Under the pieces are notes generated by a model, which ran no database searches, had not been told where the DNA came from, and saw only the letters and a program-made list of their open reading frames with translations. 64,000 nucleotides of DNA. It comes from Clostridiales bacterium. Its GTDB lineage: Bacteria > Bacillota > Clostridia > Oscillospirales > Acutalibacteraceae. Made by a program: the position numbers and the translations under genes. The stretch is taken from positions 1-64,000 of the forward strand of contig DXYG01000001.1 in the NCBI GenBank assembly GCA_019415925.1, given 5' to 3'. Positions 50,516 to 60,712 of this stretch are shown here, one piece after another; positions within the stretch are counted from its first letter, which is position 1; each line of letters starts with the position of its first letter.

Positions 50516-50549
50516 GAACCGGACTTACACGTCTCCATGTATCCGGCTC
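50516..50549 (-). ncRNA. Group II intron domain V, remnant
   Basis: On the minus strand 34 bases start GAGCCGGATACATG, have a GAGA loop and end CGTGTAAGTCCGGTTC, the size, shape and bulge position of a group II intron domain V. It lies after the maturase fragment and before the VirB4 fragment, so the intron's 3' end (about 50480-50500) had inserted into virB4. Confidence 0.65.
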
Positions 50550-50572
50550 CCCATTAGTAATTTACTTATCGA

Positions 50573-50800
50573 TTATTTATGGATTCTTCTATGACAATCA
50601 CTACAAACCACTAACGTTTTTCTGTGCTTAGCCTTCATAGCCAATTCCCAATCAGAATTACCCAATTCGTTTAAGTTTCTTACTACATGCACCTCATATA
50701 AATCCGTATGCTTTTTCCCATATAGTTCACAAACACCAGAATTTAACCTTTGTCTGATTGTGGATTTCCAATTGAATTTTGTTCTTTGGAACACGATGTC
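50573..50800 (-). pseudogene. Group II intron maturase, HNH C-terminal fragment
   Basis: 73 residues: FNWKSTIRQRLNSGVCELYG, YEVHVVRNLNELG and KTLVVCSDCHRRIH match the endonuclease tail of intron-encoded reverse transcriptases (CELCG...YEVHHVRNL...CxxCHxxIH). The first catalytic His is Val here and the CxxC has lost one Cys (CELYG), so the nuclease is dead. The reverse transcriptase part is absent. Confidence 0.8.
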
Positions 50801-50945
50801 ACTAGCCGCGCCTCTCTTGCATCAGCGATTTTCAGAAGAATTATTTAATGTTAAAATAGAGCCGGTTGAATTTATTTCTTATAATCGAAACGATGAAAAT
50901 GTGTCAACAAGATAATTCTTTAATATTTTGAAAATTGTCGTTTTG

Positions 50946-51941
50946 TCAATCGGATAGATATCCGTTAAGATGTGTACTGTGCCACTTCCACGCAGTTTCT
51001 ATAATTGTTGAAAGATCATCATATTCGGGTTTCCAGCCAAGGATATTCTTTGCTTTGTCGCTTGAAGCGATAAGTATTGCAGGGTCGCCCGCTCTGCGTT
51101 CTTCTTCAATTACTTTTATCTCTTTTCCTGTGACCTTTTTAGCCGTTTCAATAACCTCTCTTACCGAGAATCCGACGCCGTTGCCGAGGTTGAAAATATT
51201 GCTTTCGCCGCCGTTTAACAGATACTCAACGGCAAGGATATGTGCCTGTGCAAGGTCTGTAACATGAATATAGTCACGGATGCAGGTTCCGTCAGGTGTG
51301 TTGTAATCTGTTCCGAATATGCTTATATGGTCCCTTTTACCGTTTGCCGCCTGCAAAATAATCGGGATAAGATGGGTTTCAGGGTTGTGCGCCTCACCGA
51401 TTTTTCCGCTGATATGAGCGCCGCAGGCGTTGAAGTAACGCAGTGAAACATACTTCAAACCGTGTGCCTGCTGAGTCCAGTAGAACATTCTCTCCATTGC
51501 TTTTTTTGTTTCACCGTAGCAGTTAGTCGGGTTGGTCGGATCATCTTCAAGAATAGGCGTATGCTTTGGTTCGCCGTAGGTTGCCGCTGTTGATGAAAAT
51601 ACAATATTTTTGATATTGTGAGCAACAAGCGATTCAAGCAGTACCTTTGTTCCGCAAAGGTTGTTGTCGTAGTATTTAAGCGGATTTATCATACTTTCGC
51701 CGACAAGTGAATTTGCCGCAAAATGAATAACTGCGTCAATATTTTTCTCTACATCAAGAACACTATCTATATGAACTCTGTTTCTCAAATCACCCTTGTA
51801 AAACTTTGCCTTTGGATGCACAGCCTCAATATGACCTGTTTCAAGGTTATCAAAAACAATAACCTCATTGTCCTGTTCAATAAGACTGTAAACTGTATGT
51901 GAGCCGATATATCCGGCTCCGCCGAGTACAAGAATTTTCAT
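50946..51941 (-). CDS. galE: UDP-glucose 4-epimerase
   Basis: 331 residues, extended SDR family: NAD-binding GGAGYIGSHT (7-16), the active Ser in SSTAATYG, and YGETK (Tyr and Lys). It turns UDP-galactose into UDP-glucose, closing the Leloir pathway. Full length. It is the last gene of the raffinose-family operon, 35 bases behind the amylosucrase gene. Confidence 0.95.
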   Translation of the reverse strand: MKILVLGGAGYIGSHTVYSLIEQDNEVIVFDNLETGHIEAVHPKAKFYKGDLRNRVHIDSVLDVEKNIDAVIHFAANSLVGESMINPLKYYDNNLCGTKVLLESLVAHNIKNIVFSSTAATYGEPKHTPILEDDPTNPTNCYGETKKAMERMFYWTQQAHGLKYVSLRYFNACGAHISGKIGEAHNPETHLIPIILQAANGKRDHISIFGTDYNTPDGTCIRDYIHVTDLAQAHILAVEYLLNGGESNIFNLGNGVGFSVREVIETAKKVTGKEIKVIEEERRAGDPAILIASSDKAKNILGWKPEYDDLSTIIETAWKWHSTHLNGYLSD

Positions 51942-51976
51942 AATGCTTCTCCTTTTCGGAAGTTATCTCTGTCATT

Positions 51977-53827
51977 TTATTCATCAAGTAAAAGCCAACT
52001 AAAACCATATGGCTTTAGTTCAATGGAAATACTGCACACCTCATCATCAGTGAATAAATCTCTTCCGCTTTTTACACCGTCAAGAAACACGGATTGAACC
52101 TTATCACTAAAATTAAAATATGCAAGCAGCTTTTTATTTTCATATTCTCTGCAAATTCCCAGAACGCTGTCGGAGCCTGTATCCAAGGCTTTAAAATCTG
52201 CTTCTGCTCTGAATACCTCATTTTCAGCTCTGCATATTTCAAGCTTCAGAATACTCCGAAAAATCCTGCCCTGAAGCGAATCTGAGTCATCGCAGTTTTC
52301 GGCAAGGTTCCAATTAAACTTTCCTCTGTGCAGATAACGGCTGTCAACACTCTTTTCGGGATTATCGTGGTAGCTGTAATCATTGAGCTGTCCTATTTCA
52401 TCGCCACTGTAAAGAACGGGAATACCACTTTGCGTGAGCATATAAGCGTGGAGCATAATATCACAGTCAATTGATTTTTCAAGCTTGTCTGTATCCTTTT
52501 CTTTAAGTGCAGCTTCTATTCCGCAAAGACTTGCCGTTGTTCCGCAAAGCCGAGCGTCACCAAGTCTGGGATCGTCATTGTAAAGTTCGCCCCTTGCGTT
52601 GCTGTCGGGAAACTTTCCTGTAAAATAATCATTAAGGAATTTTTTATGGGGTATCTCGCTTATGCCAAATTGCTTTAGCCAATCATAATCCAGTCCCCAG
52701 CCTATGTCATCGTGACAACGCAGGTAATTTAAAAAGATATAATCTTTCGGCAATTCGGAAAGCTGATTCATCTGACGTTTAAGAAGTCTTACATCTTTTG
52801 TTGCAACGGTGTGCCATGTACTTGCCATCGTTGTTACATTATAAAGCATATGACATTCAGGCTTTTCAACAGTTCCGAAATAAGGCACAACCTTTGACGG
52901 CTCCATAACAACCTCACCCAAGAGCAGTACGGAGGGACAGACAATTTCCGTGATGATTCGCATCATTCTGACAAGCGAATGAACTGTCGGAAGATTGCGG
53001 CAGTTTGTTCCAAGCTCCTTCCAGATATACGGAACAGCGTCAAGTCTTATAACATCAATTCCTCGGTTTGCAATTGAAAGCATATTTCCCACCATATCAT
53101 TGAACACTACGCAGTTTCCGTAGTTCAGGTCCCATTGATAAGGATAAAAGGTAGTCATCACAATTTTATCGCAGTCGTCAAGATAAGTAAAATTCCCCGG
53201 TGCTGTTGTCGGAAAGACCTGCGGAACAGTCTGTTCAAACTTATTGGGATATTCCCAATCATCAAAGAAAAAATATCTTTTTTGAGCTTCAGTATCGCCG
53301 TTTCGTGCTACTCTTGCCCACTCGTGGTCCTCACTTGTGTGATTCATAACGAAATCAAGACAACAGCTTATTCCGTTTTTATGACACTCGGCTGTCAGCT
53401 TTTCAAGTTCAGCCATTGTGCCAAGCTCGTGCTGAACCTTTCTGAAATCAGATACGGCATATCCGCCGTCACTCCTGCCCTTTGGAGTTTTCAGTAATGG
53501 CATAAAATGCAAATAATTAACTCCGCATTTCTTTAGATAGTCAATTTTTCCTCTTACACCGTTAAGGTTATCTGCAAAAGCATCAACATACAACATCATA
53601 CCGATTATATTTTTCGTTTTATACCAATCGGGATTTTTCTCTTTTTCTCTGTCAAGCTTTTTCAATGAGCTTTTTCGGCGCTTGTAATACTCGTATAATG
53701 AATTACATAACCAGGAAAAGGCTTTCATATCATTGTTATACACTTCACAATACAGCCATTTCAGCTCATCATAGCGTTTTGAAAAGCGTTCAACAAATTC
53801 CTTTTCCCACTTAGCTGATTTATTCAC
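51977..53827 (-). CDS. Amylosucrase-type GH13 enzyme
   Basis: 616 residues. An N-terminal helical domain (1-85) precedes a GH13 barrel with DFVMNHTSEDHEW, the nucleophile in GIDVIRLDAVPYIW, the acid/base Glu in LLLGEVV and the stabiliser Asp in CHDDIGW; a C-terminal beta domain follows. Length and the helical front match amylosucrase (GH13_4), which uses sucrose to build alpha-glucan and frees fructose; sucrose phosphorylase is about 120 residues shorter. A sucrose hydrolase of the same subfamily cannot be excluded. Next to fructokinase and alpha-galactosidase it handles the sucrose left from raffinose. Not secreted. Confidence 0.82.
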   Translation of the reverse strand: MNKSAKWEKEFVERFSKRYDELKWLYCEVYNNDMKAFSWLCNSLYEYYKRRKSSLKKLDREKEKNPDWYKTKNIIGMMLYVDAFADNLNGVRGKIDYLKKCGVNYLHFMPLLKTPKGRSDGGYAVSDFRKVQHELGTMAELEKLTAECHKNGISCCLDFVMNHTSEDHEWARVARNGDTEAQKRYFFFDDWEYPNKFEQTVPQVFPTTAPGNFTYLDDCDKIVMTTFYPYQWDLNYGNCVVFNDMVGNMLSIANRGIDVIRLDAVPYIWKELGTNCRNLPTVHSLVRMMRIITEIVCPSVLLLGEVVMEPSKVVPYFGTVEKPECHMLYNVTTMASTWHTVATKDVRLLKRQMNQLSELPKDYIFLNYLRCHDDIGWGLDYDWLKQFGISEIPHKKFLNDYFTGKFPDSNARGELYNDDPRLGDARLCGTTASLCGIEAALKEKDTDKLEKSIDCDIMLHAYMLTQSGIPVLYSGDEIGQLNDYSYHDNPEKSVDSRYLHRGKFNWNLAENCDDSDSLQGRIFRSILKLEICRAENEVFRAEADFKALDTGSDSVLGICREYENKKLLAYFNFSDKVQSVFLDGVKSGRDLFTDDEVCSISIELKPYGFSWLLLDE

Positions 53828-53843
53828 TGCTCATCACCTCAAT

Positions 53844-54797
53844 TTATGGTAATCTGTCAATCTCTCCGATAGTAGGCATAGCAGGTATCGCACCGCTTCT
53901 ACTTGTTGTAATTGCCGCCGCATTGTTTGAAAATGCCAGCATATCCTTTATTTCGTCCTCCGTCAGGTCTGACGGCTTGTATTTTCCCATATATACCATA
54001 CGGCTTAAAAATGCGCCGAAGAATGTATCGCCTGCACCGTTTGTATCTGCAACCGTAACGCTTACGCCGTCAACAATTCCTGCGCAATCTTTAAAGCGAT
54101 AATATGCACCCTTTGCGCCGAGAGTTACAAGAACGAGCTTAATATTATACTTGTCACATAAGTATTTTGCTCCGTCTTTAACATCGGTTTTTCCGCTGAT
54201 AAGAGGTAATTCCTCATCTGATACTTTTAATATATCTACTAAATCAAGCGGTTTTTTCATCTGTTCAACTGCTTCATCTAAACTGCTCCAAAGGCTCCCT
54301 CTGTAATTCGGGTCATATGAAATTACCGCTCCGAACGATTTTGCACGCTTGACTGCTGAGATTGTTGCCGTTCTTGAAGGTTCAGCGGTAAGGCTGACAG
54401 AGCCGAAGTGAAGTATATGCGTATTGCTCAGATGTAAATCAATTATTTCATTTTCAGACAACAATGTATCTGCACTGTTTTTTCTATAGAAAGCAAAGCT
54501 GCGCTCGCCGTTTTCGTTTACCGAAACTACCGCAAGCGTTGTGTTGGCACTTTTATCGGTAATAACGCCGTCTGTACTGACATTATATTTTTGTAGTGTA
54601 TCGCACAAAAATCTTCCGAAAGAATCGTTACCGACCTTTCCGATAAACGCAGTTTTTGCGCCAAGCTTTGAAGCCGCTACCGCAACATTGGCAGGTGCGC
54701 CGCCGGGATTTGCATTGTATATCGGAATTCCCTTATCCGAAATTCCCGTTTGTGTAAGGTCAATTAGTATCTCCCCCACAGTTGTAATGTCAAACAT
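53844..54797 (-). CDS. Fructokinase (PfkB family)
   Basis: 317 residues: the first PfkB signature GGAPANVAVAASKLGAKTAFIG and the second DTNGAGDTFFGAF with catalytic Asp. It phosphorylates the fructose released by the amylosucrase with ATP. Full length; adjacent to amylosucrase (16 bases). The nearby GalT gene ends one base before its start. Confidence 0.88.
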   Translation of the reverse strand: MFDITTVGEILIDLTQTGISDKGIPIYNANPGGAPANVAVAASKLGAKTAFIGKVGNDSFGRFLCDTLQKYNVSTDGVITDKSANTTLAVVSVNENGERSFAFYRKNSADTLLSENEIIDLHLSNTHILHFGSVSLTAEPSRTATISAVKRAKSFGAVISYDPNYRGSLWSSLDEAVEQMKKPLDLVDILKVSDEELPLISGKTDVKDGAKYLCDKYNIKLVLVTLGAKGAYYRFKDCAGIVDGVSVTVADTNGAGDTFFGAFLSRMVYMGKYKPSDLTEDEIKDMLAFSNNAAAITTSRSGAIPAMPTIGEIDRLP

Positions 54798-54798
54798 T

Positions 54799-56289
54799 TT
54801 AAAGCACCTCTACAAATCTCTTAAAGTTGGCTATACCCTTTTCATCTCTCTTGAACACACCGGCATCACAAAGCACCTGTTCAAATACCTTGCCAACCTC
54901 AAAACGAAGTATATCCTCTGCGTTGCTTTCGGAAAATTCAGGATAACGCTCTAAAACATCCCTTGCCCACTGTGCGTGTGAGGCGGTTTCAGGTTTTTCA
55001 TCAAGGTTCTCATTGTTAAGAATTGCATTTTTCAGTACATCTAACTCAACTGCAAGCCTTGCCGGAAGAACGGCAAGTCCCATTACCTCAATAAGACCTA
55101 TATTCTCTTTTTTTATGTGATGCAGTGATTGATTCGGGTGGAACACACCGAGAGGACACTCATCGGAGGTAATATTATTGCGAAGAACAAGGTCACATTC
55201 ATAGTATTCACCATTCATTCTTGCAATAGGAGTTACCGTGTTGTGAGGTACATCATCTGTGAAAGCAAAAATTCCGGCATCGGGGTCACTGTAACCTCTC
55301 CACTTTTCAAGGACATAACTGCAAGCCGTTGAAAGCTCTTCCCTATTCTTGCTTTTCAGTCTAATTACGGACATAGGCCACTTTACAATTCCTGCTGTTA
55401 CATTGGGATAATCCGTCAGCGAAAACTCAGTTTCAACTTCTGCCTTAGCCATTGCAAATGTGTAATTTCCGCCCTGAAAATGCTCGTGACTTAAAATTGA
55501 ACCTCCGACAATCGGCAAATCTGCATTTGAGCCGACAAAGTAATGAGGAAATTTATCTATAAAATCAAACAGCTTTTCAAATACGGCTGAATCTATCTTC
55601 ATTGGAATATGCTTTTCATTGAACACAATACAATGCTCGTTGTAATAGCCGTAAGGAGAATATTGAAGCTGCCAGTTTTCACCGCAAATATCAATAGGAA
55701 TCGGACGGAGATTTTGTCTTGCAGGGTGATTTTTGTTGCCTGCAAAGCCTGCGTTTTCGGGACAAAGCTGACATTTCGGATATACAGTTGCCTTTGCTGT
55801 TCTTGCAGCCGCAATATCACGGGGATCTTTTTCCGGTTTTGAACGGTTTATGGTAATATCGAGTGTGCCGTATTCCGACTCATACTGCCAGCGAATATCC
55901 TTTGCTATTCTTCCTGCTCTTACATAATTAAGCTTTTGGCTTATATCATAATACCAGTCGGTAGCCTTTTCAGGCGACTGCAAGCAGAGCTGATTGAACT
56001 TGTCTATAATCTCTCTGGGAAAAGGCGTAACAATTCCCATAAGCTTTGTATCAAACAAATCACGTGATGCAGTTGTGTCATCAATTATTTTGTTTTCGCA
56101 AGCATAATCTGTAAGCCTGTCCAGAATATCATCAATTACAAAGTTATTTTCCTTAACTTCCGGTTCTTCCCAGTCATAAACGCAGAGTGCGTCCATAAGC
56201 TGATTTCTTATTACATATTCATCTTCTTTTTCAATCAGCCTGTTTTTTATTGAATAATTTATCAGTTTCTGAATTTCATTACAAATCAT
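54799..56289 (-). CDS. galT: Galactose-1-phosphate uridylyltransferase, Firmicutes type
   Basis: 496 residues, the long GalT form of Gram-positives. SHEHFQGGNYTFAMAKAE holds the catalytic region (His-x-His of HIT-type), and CQLCPENAGFAGNKNHPARQNLRPIPI is the conserved front motif. Swaps UMP between UDP-glucose and galactose-1-phosphate. ATG 56289 is chosen with GGTGG upstream; GTG 56298 lies in that site. It is 11 bases after galK. Confidence 0.92.
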   Translation of the reverse strand: MICNEIQKLINYSIKNRLIEKEDEYVIRNQLMDALCVYDWEEPEVKENNFVIDDILDRLTDYACENKIIDDTTASRDLFDTKLMGIVTPFPREIIDKFNQLCLQSPEKATDWYYDISQKLNYVRAGRIAKDIRWQYESEYGTLDITINRSKPEKDPRDIAAARTAKATVYPKCQLCPENAGFAGNKNHPARQNLRPIPIDICGENWQLQYSPYGYYNEHCIVFNEKHIPMKIDSAVFEKLFDFIDKFPHYFVGSNADLPIVGGSILSHEHFQGGNYTFAMAKAEVETEFSLTDYPNVTAGIVKWPMSVIRLKSKNREELSTACSYVLEKWRGYSDPDAGIFAFTDDVPHNTVTPIARMNGEYYECDLVLRNNITSDECPLGVFHPNQSLHHIKKENIGLIEVMGLAVLPARLAVELDVLKNAILNNENLDEKPETASHAQWARDVLERYPEFSESNAEDILRFEVGKVFEQVLCDAGVFKRDEKGIANFKRFVEVL

Positions 56290-56300
56290 AAAAACCACCC

Positions 56301-57587
56301 TTATGCAGTAATTTCAATTCCGCCTACAGGTCTTATGCGAAGAACATAACAGCTGCCCTCGCCGAAAATCCTGTTCATTTCATCGGAATATTCCTTGACT
56401 TTGTGAGCAGGAACAAATGCCTGAATCGTTCCTGCAAAGCCTCCTCCGTGAACTCTTACTGCACCGCTATCCTGTAAAATTCGTTTACTCATCATTATTG
56501 CAAGCGGTATTCCCTGTTCAGTCGGCTTTTTGCAGGAATACAGATTTTGCAAAAGGCTTGCAGACGACTCACCCGACTGACGAACAAGCTCAAAAAATCT
56601 GTCAGTATCACCGTTTTCAAGCGCCTGTGCCTCTTGTTCAGCTCTTGTGTTTTCACCGAAGAAGTGTGCGGCTCTCATAATTTCACGGTCTGTGCAGGTG
56701 CTTCTTAGTTTTGGAACAGCCTCATAGAAGCTTTCCTCATCAACCTCACGCAGAACATTCTTTCCGAAATAAGCTGCAACCTTTTTCATTTCGGACGGTA
56801 CGGCGACATAATCCTCGGTTAAATCCGAATGACTGCCTTTTGTATCGGTTATGCAGATACTGTAACCAGCCTTTTCAAAATCAAAGCTGTGTTTTTCGAT
56901 AATCGGCTCTGATGTATCGAGAAAGTCGATATAAACAAATCCTCCGACCGAGCTTACCATCTGGTCCATAAGACCGCTGCCCTTGCCAAAATATTTATTT
57001 TCTGCATATTGCCCGATTTTTGCGACCTCAACACTGCCTGCGTTGCCGCCGTTGTAGTGCAAGTCGATAATTGTACCTATGAGTGTTTCAAACGCTGCTG
57101 ACGATGAAAGTCCGCTTCCGCTCAACACATCTGAAGTCGTGTAGGCATCAAAACCGCCCATAGCAACGCCCATATCATTAAAATATGATGCTATACCCCT
57201 GATTATTGAGGATGACCTTCCTTTTTCTTCATTATGAACGCTGAAATCCGACAAATCTATTAAATCCTTCTCATAACCCTTTGATTTCAGTCTTATTACT
57301 CCGTCATTATGAAATGACACTACCGCAATAACATCAAGATTCACTGCTGCCGCCAATACGCATCCGTGCTGATGGTCTGTGTGATTACCTCCGATTTCCG
57401 TTCTGCCTGGGGCAGAATAGATTTTTATATCTTCACGCTCGGGATAAAGCTCTTTAAAGCTTTTTACCGCTTCTGTATAACGCTTTTTCTGTTTCTCAAT
57501 TTCAAGCTTTGAGTCGCCGTATAATTTTTTCAGCACGCTGTCAAATTCACCGCTGTTTAGTCTATCAATAAAAGCTTGTGGTTTCAT
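56301..57587 (-). CDS. galK: Galactokinase
   Basis: 428 residues, GHMP kinase: galactose-binding GRTEIGGNHTDHQHG, ATP-binding GSGLSSSAAFE and the C-terminal GGGFAGT. It makes galactose-1-phosphate from galactose freed by the alpha-galactosidase. GGAG before ATG 57587. Typical length for a clostridial GalK. Confidence 0.95.
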   Translation of the reverse strand: MKPQAFIDRLNSGEFDSVLKKLYGDSKLEIEKQKKRYTEAVKSFKELYPEREDIKIYSAPGRTEIGGNHTDHQHGCVLAAAVNLDVIAVVSFHNDGVIRLKSKGYEKDLIDLSDFSVHNEEKGRSSSIIRGIASYFNDMGVAMGGFDAYTTSDVLSGSGLSSSAAFETLIGTIIDLHYNGGNAGSVEVAKIGQYAENKYFGKGSGLMDQMVSSVGGFVYIDFLDTSEPIIEKHSFDFEKAGYSICITDTKGSHSDLTEDYVAVPSEMKKVAAYFGKNVLREVDEESFYEAVPKLRSTCTDREIMRAAHFFGENTRAEQEAQALENGDTDRFFELVRQSGESSASLLQNLYSCKKPTEQGIPLAIMMSKRILQDSGAVRVHGGGFAGTIQAFVPAHKVKEYSDEMNRIFGEGSCYVLRIRPVGGIEITA

Positions 57588-57610
57588 ATTGTATTCTCCG
57601 TTCCGTATAA

Positions 57611-59797
57611 TTATACTTCTTTGAGATGCAGTTCAATCGGGAAGAAATCTCCCCAAGGCTTCGGAAGAAGGATACCGCCTTCCATTAATGCCTTTCCTGT
57701 ATAAATTGTGTTATCACCGTCAACAGCATATTTCTTATCAGGAATCAATCCACGCAGCTTTACGGCATATCTTGTCATATTAGGCTCTGTTCGGAATATC
57801 ATTCCGTGAACAAGTACCTCACCGGAATTTTCAGACACAAACGACCAGATTGCAAATTTATCCGTCATAGGATTGCTGAGTCTGTAGTATCTGCCGTTAT
57901 GAATTAACGGGCCGTATTTTTTAAAGCGTTTATTCTGCTCGATAACCGCATTTTTTTCTTCTTCCGAAAGCATGTTCAAGTCAAGCTCATAGCCAAAGCT
58001 GCCGCTCATAGCCGTAACTGCTCTTGTTTCAAAAGGAGTAATTCTGCCTGTCTGATGGTTTGGTACAATTGAAACGTGAGAACCGATTGTTGATATGGGA
58101 TAGAAAAATGAGGTTCCGTACTGAATCTTCGTCCTCTCGTATGCATCGGTATCATCACTGCACCAAATCTGTGGGCAATAGTAAAGTATGCCTGCATCAA
58201 AACGACCGCCGCCGCCACTGCAACCCTCAAAGAGAATGTGCGGAAATTCAGTCGTAAGCCTGTCCAAAAGTTCATACAATCCCAGTACATATCTGTGTTG
58301 CATTTCTCCCATATTTTCAGCAGGAAGCTCTGCGCTGTACCAATCGCAGATACTGCGGTTCATATCCCACTTCACATACGAAATATCGGCACTGCTCAAC
58401 ACTTCGCTGATAACCTTGAATAAACAGTCACGAACATCCTTACGGGTCATATCAAGAACAAGCTGATAACGGCCTCTTGTCGGCTTTCTGTTTGGAATCT
58501 TAATCGCCCAGTCAGGGTGAGCTCTGTAAAGCTCGCTGTCCTCGGACACCATTTCAGGCTCAAACCATATGCCGAACTTCATACCGTAGGACTTGACCTT
58601 TTCAACCAGAGTGTTCAAGCCGCCTTTTAGTTTTGCTTCATTTACAAACCAGTCGCCAAGACCGGATGTATCGCTGTCTCTTTTTCCAAACCATCCGTCA
58701 TCCATTACAAACATATCAACGCCGAGCTTTGACGCTTCCTTTGCAATGTTCTCCAAGCGTTCCTCATTGAAATCAAAGTAGGTAGCTTCCCAGTTGTTAA
58801 TAAGTACGGGACGCTCGGACAGCTTATATTCACCTCTGCAAATGTTGTTTCTTATTACCTTATGAAAATTATGTGAAAGCGTTTCCATACCGCTGTCGCT
58901 ATAAGACAATATAACCTCGGGTGTACTAAACTGCTCATTCGGCTTTAACTCCCAGTTGAAGCACTCGCTGTTTATACCCATAAGCATACGCACCTGATTA
59001 AGCTGAGTAAGCTCAATTTTCGTCTGAAAAGAACCACTGTAAACAAGTAACGCACCTATACACTCTCCGCTTGTTTCCGTACAATCGTTACTGCAAAGCA
59101 GAACAGAAGGGTTTTGCTGGTGGCTTGAAGTCCCTCTGTTGCTTGAGCTTTCCTGAACACCGTGAAACAGCTTTCTGCGTTCAACTAATCTCTCCATTGT
59201 GTGACGACCGTGAAAATGCACCCAATCCCAATCGCCGTGAGGAATATCCAAACACAAGCTGAATGCCTTTGTAATTTTACACGGAGCGTCACCCATATTG
59301 ACGAAAATCGCACTTCTGGTAATTATGTCCTTCTTCTCAAGTACGCCGTACTTTAGAATGACACGAATATCCGACGAAGTATCCTTGAGATATATTTCGA
59401 GTGTTTCAGCTTCATCTTCATCAGCGTAAACCGCCGGCAACCCTGAAATTTCATACTTTCCCTTTTTGATTTCGTAACCGTCAAAACGCAAATCAAGGGC
59501 GTCACTTCCGTTTGAGTGAGTGATTGCCGCCGCCGGAATTCTGTAATCTCCGATTCCTTTGCAGGAGTATTCAAGGGGCATTGTATCAAGAGAATATTCT
59601 CTTTCGTTCTCTGCTTCGTAAATATTCCCCGAGAAACCGACATCTGGATAATCAAGCAGATATTCCATATCGCAATCCGTGCGTGAACCGTACCATATAT
59701 GCTTAAGCACTCCGTACTTGTCTGCCTTTATCTGATACATAGAGCGAAGTGTTTCCAAATAAAAATTTCTGCCCTGTTGTGTAACTCTGATAGCCAT
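57611..59797 (-). CDS. Alpha-galactosidase, GH36
   Basis: 728 residues: N-terminal beta domain, barrel with the nucleophile Asp in YVKWDMNR and the acid/base Asp in the CSGGGGRFDAG region, C-terminal beta domain. Family GH36 subgroup I size (tetrameric cytoplasmic enzymes). It splits alpha-1,6-galactose from raffinose, stachyose or melibiose. No signal peptide, so it acts after import by the adjacent ABC transporter. AAGGAG before the start. Confidence 0.94.
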   Translation of the reverse strand: MAIRVTQQGRNFYLETLRSMYQIKADKYGVLKHIWYGSRTDCDMEYLLDYPDVGFSGNIYEAENEREYSLDTMPLEYSCKGIGDYRIPAAAITHSNGSDALDLRFDGYEIKKGKYEISGLPAVYADEDEAETLEIYLKDTSSDIRVILKYGVLEKKDIITRSAIFVNMGDAPCKITKAFSLCLDIPHGDWDWVHFHGRHTMERLVERRKLFHGVQESSSNRGTSSHQQNPSVLLCSNDCTETSGECIGALLVYSGSFQTKIELTQLNQVRMLMGINSECFNWELKPNEQFSTPEVILSYSDSGMETLSHNFHKVIRNNICRGEYKLSERPVLINNWEATYFDFNEERLENIAKEASKLGVDMFVMDDGWFGKRDSDTSGLGDWFVNEAKLKGGLNTLVEKVKSYGMKFGIWFEPEMVSEDSELYRAHPDWAIKIPNRKPTRGRYQLVLDMTRKDVRDCLFKVISEVLSSADISYVKWDMNRSICDWYSAELPAENMGEMQHRYVLGLYELLDRLTTEFPHILFEGCSGGGGRFDAGILYYCPQIWCSDDTDAYERTKIQYGTSFFYPISTIGSHVSIVPNHQTGRITPFETRAVTAMSGSFGYELDLNMLSEEEKNAVIEQNKRFKKYGPLIHNGRYYRLSNPMTDKFAIWSFVSENSGEVLVHGMIFRTEPNMTRYAVKLRGLIPDKKYAVDGDNTIYTGKALMEGGILLPKPWGDFFPIELHLKEV

Positions 59798-59863
59798 AAT
59801 ATTTTCTCCTTATTGTTTCATATTAGTTCAATGGGAGAAGCTTTAAAACTTCTCCCCTTTTTA

Positions 59864-60712
59864 CTAACCCTTTACTGCACCGTTTGCAACTCCGCCGATA
59901 ATCTGCTTCTGGCATACTACATAGAATATAAGAATAGGAATTAACGATAACAGATATGATGCAAATGCAAGATTGTAGTTTGTTCCGAATTGCGTCTGGA
60001 AATTAAGCTGTGCAAGCGGAAGCGTTGTATTCTGCGACCCTGACATAATAACGAGAGGCGTCATTACATCGTTCCATGTACCCAATGCCGTAAGCACTGC
60101 CACTGTAGCGTGCATAGGCTTCATCATCGGGAAAATAACCGTCCAATATGTTTTCCAGGTAGAAGCGCCGTCGATTTCAGCCGCTTCCTCCATAGCAAGA
60201 GGAATATTCTTTAGATAGCCGCTGTATAGCATAACATTCATAGGCATATAGAAAACAAGATAAAGGAGAATTACACCGATAGGATTTGCAAGTCCGATTT
60301 GTGCCGTTTCCTTTACAAGAGGCATCATAAGGATTGCAAACGGAACAAACATACCGCTTACTATGTAGAAATAAACTAACTTATAGCCCTTTTTTCTTCT
60401 CATATTTCTGCCTATAACATAGCCTGCTATGGAATGAATAAGAATAGATAATACTATTGTAATACCTGTAATAAAAAGGCTGTTTGCAAGTGCGCTCCAG
60501 AAGTTTGTTACTCTCATCGCCTCTGCAAAGTTATCAAGGCTCCAGTTGCTCGGCGGAGCTAACGCACCGGCAACATCGTTTGTCATTTCCGAAGGATTTT
60601 TAAAGGCGATAATAACCGTCATATAAAGAGGAAACAGAACTGTAAGACAGCCTAATATAAGCACAAAGGTCAAAAACCAGTTAGTTCCCTGTTTCTTTTT
60701 CAGTCTCCTCAT
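59864..60712 (-). CDS. Sugar ABC permease, MsmG-like
   Basis: 282 residues with six membrane helices and the EAA loop (EEAAEIDGASTWKTYWTVIFPMMKP) that contacts the ATPase. CUT1-family permease for oligosaccharides. Its start overlaps the upstream permease by four bases. No ATPase gene is in the operon, as usual when a shared MsmK-type ATPase elsewhere serves several importers. Confidence 0.9.
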   Translation of the reverse strand: MRRLKKKQGTNWFLTFVLILGCLTVLFPLYMTVIIAFKNPSEMTNDVAGALAPPSNWSLDNFAEAMRVTNFWSALANSLFITGITIVLSILIHSIAGYVIGRNMRRKKGYKLVYFYIVSGMFVPFAILMMPLVKETAQIGLANPIGVILLYLVFYMPMNVMLYSGYLKNIPLAMEEAAEIDGASTWKTYWTVIFPMMKPMHATVAVLTALGTWNDVMTPLVIMSGSQNTTLPLAQLNFQTQFGTNYNLAFASYLLSLIPILIFYVVCQKQIIGGVANGAVKG

